Assembly (NCBI RefSeq): GCF_958295425.1
Contig: NC_081154.1
Span: 744,001-808,000, forward strand
Direction of reading: 5' to 3'
DNA: 64,000 nucleotides
DNA from: Solea solea
Lineage: Eukaryota; Chordata; Actinopteri; Pleuronectiformes; Soleidae
Shown here: piece by piece, positions 53,471-64,000 of the stretch
Layout: the number at the start of each line of letters is the position of its first letter
Position numbering within the stretch: the first letter of the stretch is position 1
Translations under genes and position numbers: made by a program
The notes under the pieces: generated by a model
Database searches by the model: none
Seen by the model: only the letters and a program-made list of their open reading frames with translations
What the model was told of the DNA's origin: nothing

Positions 53471-54297
53471 TTTACTCTGCCCTTCTTTCCCTTCTCTTCA
53501 TCTTTTTTTGGTCATTTTTAATTTAGAAAAAAGTAACGTTACACAGGTGCAACAATATTACTCCTCCTCTCTTCTCCCTTCTGTATTTTAACTCCTTTAC
53601 TTTTATCGTGTGTTTGTTTATTCCTCCTCCTCCTCCTCCTCCTCCTCCTCCTCCTCCTCCTCCATGATCTCGGCCTCTCAGTTTTTCCGTTCATCCTTTC
53701 TCGTAAAAACTCTCGTCCTCTTTCATCTCTCTCTCTCTTTATCTCATCCATTCGTCTTCCCTTTCGTTCTTCATTTGTTGTTTTTTTTGTGTGTTTCCTT
53801 TTATCATTTCCCACCTGAATATTCCTCCACTATTTCATCCTCCTTTCACAGATGGAGATACATTTCAGAGATGGAGACGTGAAGCCAAAAATACCTGAAA
53901 TAACTTTAGTATTAGTATTATTATTATTATTATTATTATTAATATTATCATCTGTAATATCTTGAATTCATTTCTCATGGACTTCACTGATCCTCACACA
54001 TTGTTCTTTTTTCCTGAGTTTCCTGTTTCAAAATAAGAGCGGACGCTCTGGGTTTCTCCTCACTGCTTCTGGATCAGCTCTTTTGTCGAGTCAGATTATT
54101 TATGCTGGATTAAATCTCACCTGCTGCGGCTTTAATTACAGCCAAGTTTGGATTTCACTGCTGATCCATCACAGAAATATTGATTATTTTTGTGAAAAAG
54201 GAAAAGAAAGAGTAAAAAGTAGAAAATCAATCTCAGGTAAAGGTGCAGTGTCTGTTTTTTTCAATGATGACACGGCAGAGTGAAACGCTGACTCAGC

Positions 54298-54590
54298 GAT
54301 GTTGTCATGACGATGAGGACAGTGTAGGTGTAGTGTAGCACGAAGGAAGGAAGGATACTAGATCCACCTGCCTCCTTTCCTCATTCTTACACTCCTCAAA
54401 CTTTTCCTTCCATCCTTTCCTTTTTTCAACGCTCATTTTCTTTCCTTCGTCTTTACTTTTTTTAACAATTCCTTGTTCCTTTCTTCCTTTCCTCCTGTAC
54501 CTCCTTTTTCCACCCCTGTTTACTTTCCTTCTTCTTGATTTATCTCCATTTCTTTCTTTTCTTTCTTTCTTGCTCAGGTTGTTTCCTTCC
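54298..54590. repeat. Duplicated pyrimidine-rich segment, copy 2
   Basis: GATGTTGTCATGACGATGAG, GAAGGAAGGAAGG, CTAGATCCACCTG and CCTTCCTTTT-type tracts in the same order as copy 1, with small indels. Confidence 0.8.
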
Positions 54591-54805
54591 TTCCTTGCCT
54601 TTCATCCTCTCTTGTCTTGTTTAGTTTTCATCCATGGACCGTGTTGCTACGGCGTTTGTGTGAGAAAAACACTGTGTTGACGATGTATCTGTATGTAGTA
54701 CCACTTCCTTTCAACCTGGCTTTCAAAATAAGAGCCACTGACTTTCGTCTCTTTGCTACCTCCTGGTCTTTGCAGTTTTTATGTTAAGTATTTTGTTGTT
54801 TTGAT

Positions 54806-54884
54806 GTACTTAATTTGATGGACTTAAGTATGGTCACAAAGTAATTTTTACTTTGTGACCGTACTTAAGTCCAAAATTAAGTCC
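54806..54884. repeat. 39-bp imperfect inverted repeat (TACTTAAGT type)
   Basis: Left arm 54806-54844 and right arm 54848-54884 pair over GGACTTAAGTATGGTCACAA with a 3-nt loop and one small bulge. The TACTTAAGT strings relate it to the repeat end at 41844-41903. It is a foldback element. Confidence 0.85.
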
Positions 54885-55009
54885 ACGTGTCTGTACATTT
54901 ACTTTGTTATTTATATTTCCTCTAACTTTGTTACTCGTTACTACCAAATAAAAGTTGAGAGTTGGTATTATGGTCTGTATTTACAGTATATAGTGTGTAA
55001 TGTGTAAAT

Positions 55010-55125
55010 GAGCTGCTTTACACAACAGTTTTCACCCTTCATTCACACACTGCAACATGGGGTTAAAGTCTTTGCTCAAGGACACATATAGACTTAGCAG
55101 AGCCGGGAATTGAACCCACAATTGG
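55010..55125 (-). repeat. Teleost interspersed repeat with tRNA-like end
   Basis: CACCCTTCATTCACACACTG, AAAGTCTTTGCTCAAGGACA and GCCGGGAATTGAACCCA. Read on the - strand the last string gives TGGGTTCAATTCCCGGC, a B-box-like sequence. Class not assigned. Confidence 0.55.
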
Positions 55126-55984
55126 TTAAATACTTTTGCTTTTACTCAAGTAAAATACCTTTAAGGTACTTTATACTTTATTTTGATTGGAATTCATTAG
55201 CAGGAAGAAAAATATTTGTTTTTCGTGCACAAAGAATGTTGTTGACACGGTGTTTGCTTCGGCAAAAATGTTGTTGTTGCTGAATCAGCACATTTTGGCT
55301 TTGGTTATGAGTATTTACTCGTGTGTCCTCCTCCTCGTCCTCCTCGTCCTCCTCTTCTCACGTTTGGACGCGCCTCTGATGTAGTGCTGTTACGCGGCGT
55401 CGCTCGTCCTCATGTTTGCCCCTCTGAGTTTCCCGTAAACATGTTGCGTTTGCGTCGTTTACTGAGACGAGCGGCAGCTGCGTTTCTGTCCGACCTTCAT
55501 CTTCAGGAGTGTGTGTGTGTGTTTGTGTTTGAGTGTGTACATGTGGGCGTTACCTGTGTGTGTGTGGACACACCTACAGAGTGTCGTGATACGATGAGGC
55601 TGCTGCGTCCGCCTGGCCCTGCACAGCATTAACCCCTGACCTTAAAGCTCTACATCATTACACAACACTCCAGATGACTGGTTGGACCTCAGTGTGGCAG
55701 TGTTGGAAACTATGTGACCTCGCAGTAACTTCTAAACCAGCCACTTGAAAAGAGGAAGTGTACGTGACTCGCAGATTTCCTGCAATTCTGACATGTCAAT
55801 CTCCCGCTGTCTCACAGGCTCGTGAACGCATGTGTTTAAGTGTATGTACAGAGAGATAGTTTAGGTTTTTATTTAAAAGATGAGGAACTGACACGTAGCC
55901 TGTGAGCGCCCCCTGCACCTACACACCAGGCATTACATTACAACCATTACACAGTCAATTTCTAACTGGAAAACATTAAATCAT

Positions 55985-56245
55985 GTTTAATCAAAACAAA
56001 GGTTTTCAGATGCTGAAGTCGCAACAAGGACACAGCAGCGGTGGATCAACCACTCCTGTTGTGCTGTGATGTAAAATGGCACTTTTTTCCTATGGAGTTT
56101 GGTTTAGTGGGTAAGCGGTTCACAACGGGCGACACATTTCAATTTCCTGAAGGAAAAAGGCTGTTTAACGGTGAGATAAGGCTGGAAACATATTCTTAAA
56201 ATGCACGTATGCTGAGATTTTATTTAAAATAACCAGTTTTTCCTT
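55985..56245. mobile_element. Palindromic MITE family, copy 7 (partial)
   Basis: Contains CTGCTGTGATGTAAAATGGC-like centre sequence, CCTATGGAGTTTGGTTTAGT, and the outer arm GGTGAGATAAGGCTGGAAAC / ATATTCTTAAAATGC. It lies head to tail with copy 8. Confidence 0.65.
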
Positions 56246-56249
56246 GTGT

Positions 56250-56610
56250 TCCTGATGTTTCTAAATTGCACCAAAGTCCATGGAGAAAAGCGCCGTTCTA
56301 AGTTCACAGGGACGCAGGAGCCACTGCTGTCGTCTCACTTGACAAGTTTCTGTCACCGTGTTTAATCAAAACAAAGGTTTTCAAATACTCAACTCACAAC
56401 AAGGACACACTTGAATTTACTGATGGACGCAGCAGCAACAACTTCTGTTTTGCTGTGATGTCAAATTGTTGATTTTCTGTACAAGGTTTTTTGTAGAGAA
56501 TAAAATGGAAAAAAGGCCTAATGTCTAATAGTGAGGTAGGGCTGGAAAAATATTCTTAAAATGCTTAGAGTTGATTTAAAATAATGTGCTTTTCCTTGTG
56601 TACCTGATGT
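56250..56610. mobile_element. Palindromic MITE family, copy 8
   Basis: Left GCACCAAAGTCCATGGAGAA (56267-56286), right GATTTTCTGTACAAGG and TAATAGTGAGGTAGGGCTGG. It shares AATCAAAACAAAGGTTTTCA and TTTTCCTTGTG with copy 7, so the two form a local tandem pair. Confidence 0.7.
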
Positions 56611-56614
56611 ATTG

Positions 56615-56617
<3 letters not shown>

Positions 56618-56654
<37 letters not shown>

Positions 56655-56768
56655 ATTGGGAGGTCACTGAGTTGACACACAAAGAGTCTGGTGCTGTGAT
56701 TGAAACCAGGGTCTGTTCTCGGCTGTCACATGTTTGGATACAAAAAGAGGATCTTATACCTCTACACG

Positions 56769-56831
<63 letters not shown>

Positions 56832-56873
56832 TAAGATAGCTGCTCTTAGCAATCAGGAGTGCAGTGGAGGGAA

Positions 56874-56907
<34 letters not shown>

Positions 56908-56975
56908 GCTCACACAGCGTAACACCTCCAGGCTGAGTGTGGTACAAGTTGTCGGTGACACACACACACACACAC
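56618..56975. repeat. TG/CA microsatellite cluster
   Basis: TG at 56618-56652, CA at 56773-56829, TG at 56877-56906 and CA at 56958-56975: four dinucleotide tracts alternating in orientation within 360 bp. Confidence 0.95.
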
Positions 56976-59900
56976 GATCACTGCTGTAACATATTTGTTT
57001 GTTTATGAAAGTTTTCTTATATCACTTCCTCAATAATTAGTATAAGTAAAGGATCGCATTTTTAAGGCGGTAAACGTTGGTGAAATTGGACGAAAATTGG
57101 CTCACAAGTCAGAATTTTGTGAAATATTCTATAAAATAAGGAAAAGAGTTGCACCAAATTTGACTTTTGCCTGATTTTGGACGACATACTATACTATGAC
57201 TTTTTTGTCTCATTTTGGACGACATACTATACTATGACTTTTTTGTCTCATTTTGGACGACATACTATACTATGACTTTTTTGTCTCATTTTGGACGACA
57301 TACTATACTATGACTTTTTTGAGTGATTTTGGACAACATACAATACTAAGACTTTTTTGTCTCATTTTGGACGACATACTATACTATGACTTTTTTGTCT
57401 CATTTTGGACGACATACTATACTATGACTTTTTTGAGTGATTTTGGACGACATACTATACTATGACTTTTTTGTCTCATTTTGGACGACATACTATACTA
57501 TGACTTTTTTGTCTCATTTTGGACGACATACTATACTATGACTTTTTTGTCTCATTTTGGACGACATACTATACTATGACTTTTTTGTCTCATTTTGGAC
57601 GACATACTATACTATGACTTTTTTGAGTGATTTTGGACGACATACTATACTATGACTTTTTTGTCTCATTTTGGACGACATACTATACTATGACTTTTTT
57701 GTCTCATTTTGGACGACATACTATACTATGACTTTTTTGAGTGATTTTGGACGACATACTATACTATGACTTTTTTGTCTCATTTTGGACGACATACTAT
57801 ACTATGACTTTTTTGTCTAATTTTGGACGACATACTATACTAAGACTTTTTTGTCTCATTTTGGACGACATACTATACTATGACTTTATTGTCTCATTTT
57901 GGACGACATACAATACTAAGACTTTTTTGTCTCATTTTGGACGACATACTATACTATGACTTTTTTGTCTCATTTTGGACGACATACTATACTATGACTT
58001 TTTTGTCTCATTTTGGACGACATACTATACTATGACTTTTTTGAGTGATTTTGGACGACATACTATACTATGACTTTTTTGTCTCATTTTGGACGACATA
58101 CTATACTATGACTTTTTTGTCTCATTTTGGACGACATACTATACTATGACTTTTTTGTCTCATTTTGGACGACATACTATACTATGACTTTTTTGAGTGA
58201 TTTTGGACAACATACAATACTAAGACTTTTTTGTCTCATTTTGGACGACATACTATACTATGACTTTTTTGTCTCATTTTGGACGACATACTATACTATG
58301 ACTTTTTTGTCTCATTTTGGACGACATACAATACTAAGACTTTTTTGTCTCATTTTGGACGACATACTATACTATGACTTTTTTGTCTCATTTTGGACGA
58401 CATACTATACTATGACTTTTTTGTCTCATTTTGGACGACATACTATACTATGACTTTTTTGTCTCATTTTGGACGACAAACTATACTATGACTTTTTTGT
58501 CTCATTTTGGACGACATACTATACTATGACTTTTTTGAGTGATTTTGGACGACATACTATACTATGACTTTTTTGTCTCATTTTGGACGACATACTATAC
58601 TATGACTTTTTTGTCTCATTTTGGACAACATACTATACTATGACTTTTTTGTCTCATTTTGGACGACATACTATACTATGACTTTTTTGAGTGATTTTGG
58701 ACAACATACAATACTAAGACTTTTTTGTCTCATTTTGGACGACATACTATACTATGACTTTTTTGTCTCATTTTGGACGACATACTATACTATGACTTTT
58801 TTGAGTGATTTTGGACGACATACTATACTATGACTTTTTTGTCTCATTTTGGACGACATACTATACTATGACTTTTTTGTCTCATTTTGGACGACATACT
58901 ATACTATGACTTTTTTGTCTCATTTTGGACGACATACTATACTATGACTTTTTTGTCTCATTTTGGACGACATACTATACTATGACTTTTTTGAGTGATT
59001 TTGGACGACATACTATACTATGACTTTTTTGTCTCATTTTGGACGACATACTATACTATGACTTTTTTGTCTAATTTTGGACGACATACTATACTAAGAC
59101 TTTTTTGTCTCATTTTGGACGACATACTATACTATGACTTTTTTGAGTGATTTTGGACGACATACTATACTAAGACTTTTTTGTCTCATTTTGGACGACA
59201 TACTATACTATGACTTTTTTGTCTCATTTTGGACGACATACTATACTATGACTTTTTTGTCTCATTTTGGACGACATACTATACTATGACTTTATTGTCT
59301 CATTTTGGACGACATACAATACTAAGACTTTTTTGTCTCATTTTGGACGACATACTATACTATGACTTTTTTGTCTCATTTTGGACGACATACTATACTA
59401 TGACTTTTTTGTCTCATTTTGGACGACATACTATACTATGACTTTTTTGAGTGATTTTGGACGACATACTATACTATGACTTTTTTGTCTCATTTTGGAC
59501 GACATACTATACTATGACTTTTTTGTCTCATTTTGGACGACATACTATACTATGACTTTTTTGTCTCATTTTGGACGACATACTATACTATGACTTTTTT
59601 GTCTCATTTTGGACGACATACTATACTATGACTTTTTTGTCTCATTTTGGACGACATACAATACTAAGACTTTTTTGTCTCATTTTGGACGACATACTAT
59701 ACTATGACTTTTTTGTCTCATTTTGGACGACATACTATACTATGACTTTTTTGTCACATTTTGAACCACATACTATACTATGACTTGTTTGTCTCATTTT
59801 GGACGACATACTATACTATGACTTTTTTGTCACATTTTGAACGACATACTATACTATGACATTTTTGACTGATTTTTGACGACATACTATACTATGACTT

Positions 59901-60600
59901 TTTTGTCACATTTTGAACGACATACTATACTATGACATTTTTGACTGATTTTGGACGACATACTATACTATGACTTTTTTGTCATATTTTGGACGACATA
60001 CAATACTAAGACTTTTTTGTCATATTTTGGACGACATACAATACTAAGACTTTTTTGAGTGATTTTGGACGACATACTATACTATGACTTTTTTGAGTGA
60101 TTTTGGACGACATACTATACTATGACTTTTTTGAGTGATTTTGGACGACATACTATACTATGACTTTTTTGTCTAATTTTGGACGACATACTATACTATG
60201 ACTTTTTTGTCTCATTTTGGACGACATACTATACTATGACTTTTTTGTCTCATTTTGGACGACATACTATACTATGACTTTTTTGTCTCATTTTGGACGA
60301 CATACAATACTAAGACTTTTTTGTCTCATTTTGGACGACATACTATTCCTATGACTTTTTTGTCTCATTTTGGACGACATACTATACTATGACTTTTTTG
60401 TCTCATTTTGGACAACATACTATACCATGACTTTTTTGTCACATTTTGGACGACATACTATACTATGACTTTTTGACTGATTTTGGACGACATACTAACC
60501 TATGACATTTTTGACTGATTTTGGATGACATACTAACCTATGACTTTTTTAAGTGGTTTTGGACGACATGCTATACTATGACTTTTTGACTGATTTTGGA

Positions 60601-60781
60601 TGACCTATGAGAGTGTCTACAAAGTTTTACATAAGTGTTTGTTATTTTAACTAGATTGTATACATTACCGTTGGTTTAGTTGGCCTAGTGGTTTATGACA
60701 CTTTAATTCATGTGTCAGCTTCCCCAGGGGTCACCAGTTCAAATCCTGCTCCTGACAGACACCTAGGCAATTTTCGGTGAT
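60601..60781 (+). pseudogene. tRNA-Leu-like module in satellite, copy 1
   Basis: About 180 bp of non-satellite sequence. A box TGGCCTAGTGG at 60681-60691, a stem GACAC/GTGTC with a 10-nt loop, a CCCCAGGGG variable-arm-like hairpin, B box AGTTCAAATCC at 60736-60746, the 3' acceptor-like TCCTGACA, and TTTT at 60771-60774. The long variable arm and TCCTGACA end point to a class II (Leu) tRNA ancestor. The acceptor and T stems no longer pair, so it is not a functional tRNA, though the Pol III promoter boxes and terminator are kept. Confidence 0.7.
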
Positions 60782-61120
60782 TTGGACGACATACTATGAC
60801 TTTCTTGACTGATTTTGGACGACATACTAACCTATGACATTTTTGACTGATGTTGGACGACAGACTAACGTATGACATTTTTGACTGATTTTGGACGACA
60901 TGCTATACTATGACTTTTTTGTCACATTTTGGACGACATACTATACTATGACTTTTTTGTCTCATTTTGGACAACATACTATACCATGACTTTTTTGTCA
61001 CATTTTGGACGACATACTATACTATGACTTTTTGACTGATTTTGGACGACATACTAACCTATGACTTTTTTAAGTGGTTTTGGACGACATGCTATACTAT
61101 GACTTTTTGACTGATTTTGG

Positions 61121-61302
61121 ATGACCTATGAGAGTGTCTACAAAGTTTTACATAAGTGTTTGTTATTTTAACTAGATTGTATACATTACCGTTGGTTTAG
61201 TTGGCCTAGTGGTTTATGACACTTTAATTCATGTGCCAGCTTCCCCCAGGGGTCACCAGTTCAAATCCTGCTCCTGACAGACACCTAGGCAATTTTCGGT
61301 GA
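61121..61302 (+). pseudogene. tRNA-Leu-like module in satellite, copy 2
   Basis: Nearly identical to copy 1 (one C added in the CCCCCAGGGG arm, GTGCCAG for GTGTCAG). A box, B box and TTTT retained. The same flanking satellite subtypes follow (GACTTTCTTGACTGATTTTG, then GATGTTGGACGACAGACTAA). Confidence 0.7.
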
Positions 61303-61605
61303 TTTGGACGACATACTATGACTTTCTTGACTGATTTTGGACGACATACTAACCTATGACATTTTTGACTGATGTTGGACGACAGACTAACCTATGACAT
61401 TTTTGACTGATTTTGGACGACATACTAACCTATGACATTTTTGACTGATTTTGGACGACATACTAACCTATGACTTTTTTGTCACATTTTGGACGACATA
61501 CTATACTATGACTTTTTTGAGTGATTTTGGAAGACATGCTATACTATGACTTTTTTGTCACATTTTGGACGACATGCTATACTATGACTTTTTGACTGAT
61601 TTTGG

Positions 61606-61787
61606 ATGACCTATGAGAGTGTCTACAAAGTTTTACATAAGTGTTTGTTATTTTAACTAGATTGTATACATTACCTTCGGTTTAGTTGGCCTAGTGGTTT
61701 ATGACACTTTAATTCATGTGCCAGCTTCCCCCAGGGGTCACCAGTTCAAATCCTGCTCCTGACAGACACCTCGGCAATTTTCGGTGA
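61606..61787 (+). pseudogene. tRNA-Leu-like module in satellite, copy 3
   Basis: As copy 2 with CTTCGGTTTAG for CGTTGGTTTAG and CACCTCGGCAATTTT. The promoter boxes and T4 are unchanged. Confidence 0.7.
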
Positions 61788-63759
61788 TTTGGACGACATA
61801 CTATGACTTTCTTGACTGATTTTGGACGACATACTAACCTATGACATTTTTGACTGATGTTGGACGACAGACTAACCTATGACTTTTTTGTCACATTTTG
61901 GACGACGTACTATACTATGACTTTTTTGAGTGATTTTGGAAGACATGCTATACTATGACTTTTTTGTCACATTTTGGACGACATACTATACTATGACTTT
62001 TTTGAGTGATTTTGGAAGACATACAATACTATGACTTTTTTGAGTGATTTTGGACGACATACTATACTATGACTTTTTTGTCTCATTTTGGACGACATGC
62101 TGTACTATGACTTTTTTATCTCGTTTTGGACGACATACTATACTATGACTTTTTGTCATATTTTGGACGACATACTAACCTATGATATTTTTGACTGATT
62201 TTGGACGACATGCTATACTATGACTTTTTTGAGTGATTTTGGACGACATACTATACTATGACTTTTTTGAGTGATTTTGGACGACATACTATACTATGAC
62301 TTTTTTGTCTCATTTTGGACGACATACTATACTATGACTTTTTTGTCTCATTTTGGACGACATACTATACTAAGACTTTTTTGTCTCATTTTGGACGACA
62401 TACTATACTATGGCTTTTTTGTCTCATTTTGGACGACATACTATACTATGACTTTTTTAAGTGGTTTTGGACGACATACTATACTATGACTTTTTTGAGT
62501 GATTTTGGACGACATACTATACTATGACTTTTTTGTCTCATTTTGGACGACATACTATACTATGACTTTTTTGTCTCATTTTGGACGACATACTATACTA
62601 TGACTTTTTTGTCTCATTTTGGACGACATACTATACTATGACTTTTTTGAGTGATTTTGGACGACATACTGACCTATGACATTTTTGACTGATTTTGGAC
62701 GACATACTAACCTATGACTTTTTTGTCACATTTTGGACGACATACTATACTATGACTTTTTTGAGTGATTTTGGACGACATACTATACTATGACTTTTTT
62801 GTCTCGTTTTGGACGACATACTATACTATGACTTTTTTGTCTCGTTTTGGACGACATACTATACTATGACTTTTTGTCATATTTTGGACGACATACTAAC
62901 CTATGATATTTTTGACTGATTTTGGACGACATGCTATACTATGACTTTTTTGAGTGATTTTGGACGACATACTATACTAAGACTTTTTTGTCTCATTTTG
63001 GACGACATACTATACTATGACTTTTTTGTCTCATTTTGGACGACATACTATACTATGACTTTTTTGAGTGATTTTGGACGACATACTATACTATGACTTT
63101 TTTGTCTCATTTTGGACGACATACTATACTATGACTTTTTTATCTCGTTTTGGACGACATACTATACTATGACTTTTTTCATATTTTGGACAACATACTA
63201 ACCTATGATATTTTTGACTGATTTTGGACGACATGCTATACTATGACTTTTTTGAGTGATTTTGGACGACATACTATACTATGACTTTTTTGAGTGATTT
63301 TGGACGACATACTACACTATGACTTTTTTGTCTCATTTTGGACGACATACTATACTATGACTTTTTTGTTTAATTTTGGACGACATACTATACTAAGACT
63401 TTTTTGTCTCATTTTGGACGACATACTATACTATGACTTTTTTGAGTGATTTTGGACGACATACTATACTAAGACTTTTTTGTCTCATTTTGGACGACAT
63501 ACTATACTATGGCTTTTTTGTCTCATTTTGGACGACATACTATACTATGACTTTTTTAAGTGGTTTTGGACGACATACTATACTATGACTTTTTTGAGTG
63601 ATTTTGGAAGACATACAATACTATGACTTTTTTTGTCTCATTTTGGAAGACATGCTATACTATGACTTTTTTGACTGATTTTGGACGACATACTATACTA
63701 TGACATGTTTGACTGATTTTGGACGACATGCTATACTATGACTTTTTGACTGATTTTGG

Positions 63760-63938
63760 ATGACCTATGAGTGTCTACAAAGTTTTACATAAGTGTTTGT
63801 TATTTTAACTAGATTGTATACATTACCTTTGGTTTAGTTGGCCTAGTGGTTTATGACACTTTAATTTATGTGCCAGCTTCCCCCAGGGGTCACCAGTTCA
63901 AATCCTGCTCCTGACAGACACCTAGGCAATTTTCGGTG
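63760..63938 (+). pseudogene. tRNA-Leu-like module in satellite, copy 4
   Basis: As copy 2 but with ATGAGTGTC (2-bp deletion) and TTTAATTTATG in the loop. The A box, B box and T4 are conserved. It is followed by the same flank up to the window end, showing the higher-order unit continues. Confidence 0.7.
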
Positions 63939-64000
63939 ATTTGGACGACATACTATGACTTTCTTGACTGATTTTGGACGACATACTAACCTATGACATT

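Larger units (their letters stand above)
49141..57162 (+). other. myocd: myocd intron 2, proximal part (non-satellite)
   Basis: Begins GTGAGTAACG. I looked for the next exon (expected to encode P-LKRPAEFHEQ-like sequence) and did not find one. The interval contains CA/TG microsatellites, MITEs, pyrimidine-rich tracts at 53.3-53.9 and 54.4-54.6 kb, and AT-rich sequence. The intron continues into the satellite and beyond the window. Confidence 0.7.
57163..64000. repeat. 38-bp satellite array, open at the right edge
   Basis: Tandem units of TTTTGGACGACATACTATAC / TATGACTTTTTTGTCTCA (38 bp), of the order of 170 copies, within myocd intron 2. The last six bases define subtypes: GTCTCA (most common), GAGTGA, GACTGA and GTCACA. 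The unit contains the near-palindrome CATACTATACTATG. Blocks are copied in multiples of 38 bp: the marker GAGTGATTTTGGACAACATA occurs at about 57319, 58193 and 58687 (23 and 13 units apart). The left two thirds are highly homogeneous; after about 59750 the units diverge and tRNA-like modules appear. 38 x 3 bp has no stop in one frame, so 70-108-residue open frames recur; they are artefacts. Confidence 0.97.

Noticed and set aside
49141..57162. Third myocd exon
   Set aside because: I looked for the expected RPEL 1 continuation (LKRPAEFHEQ-like) in all frames between exon 2 and the satellite and found none. It presumably lies to the right of the window.
57253..62527. Recurring 70-108-residue frames (DDILYYDFFVSFWTTYYT type)
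   Set aside because: A 38-bp satellite read in three frames gives a 38-residue period. The same peptide recurs in every block, as expected for an artefact.
57163..64000. CRISPR array
   Set aside because: Units are contiguous with no unique spacers, and the context is a vertebrate nuclear genome.

Overview
The window looks like nuclear DNA of a teleost fish. It is AT-leaning and non-coding for most of its length. It carries intron-bearing and tandem eukaryotic tRNA genes, tRNA-headed SINEs, a hAT-type non-autonomous transposon with its target-site duplication, and abundant CA/TG and CTG microsatellites. Two spliced exons of a vertebrate gene are recognisable. There is no sign of operons, a prokaryotic gene or a virus. 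The species cannot be named from sequence alone.

The only protein-coding gene I can support is the 5' end of myocardin (myocd) on the + strand. Coding exon 1 (42446-42500) encodes MTLLGSEHSILIRSKFRS. Coding exon 2 (49075-49140) continues in the same phase with the start of RPEL motif 1. Both have canonical splice sites, and the reading frame joins across the 6.6-kb intron. No later exon is visible, so intron 2 is at least 14.9 kb and contains the large satellite at the right end. Positions 1-42 kb are therefore read as intergenic DNA upstream of myocd.

Layout. 0-8.8 kb: a 21-bp minisatellite at the left edge, a hAT MITE nested in an older palindromic MITE, triplet repeats, and a decayed 44-bp tandem array. 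8.84 kb: tRNA-Ile(UAU) with intron, - strand. 9-27 kb: dispersed MITEs, a SINE, other fish interspersed repeats and a degenerate tandem family at 26-27 kb. 28.0 kb: tRNA-Cys(GCA)-like gene. 29.1 kb: a second SINE. 33.5-38.3 kb: two pure CTG arrays of about 32 and 35 units flanking a - strand cluster of five intact and one broken tRNA-Thr genes, part of it duplicated 3.0 kb apart. 39-41.8 kb: 30-bp and 21-bp minisatellites that run up to the myocd promoter/5'UTR (about 41.9-42.4 kb). 42.4-57.2 kb: myocd exons 1-2 and introns with further repeats. 57.16-64.0 kb: a 38-bp satellite array that runs off the right edge and contains four copies of a tRNA-Leu-like module.

The genes do not form a pathway. 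Myocardin is a transcriptional co-activator, and the tRNA genes are Pol III units in its upstream flank. The most unusual observations are: (i) the tRNA-Leu-like module with intact A box, B box and T4 that has been co-amplified with the 38-bp satellite; (ii) the tRNA-Thr cluster in which two genes differ only at anticodon position 34; and (iii) a 9+-member palindromic MITE family, one copy of which has spawned an 11-bp minisatellite and another of which hosts the hAT insertion.
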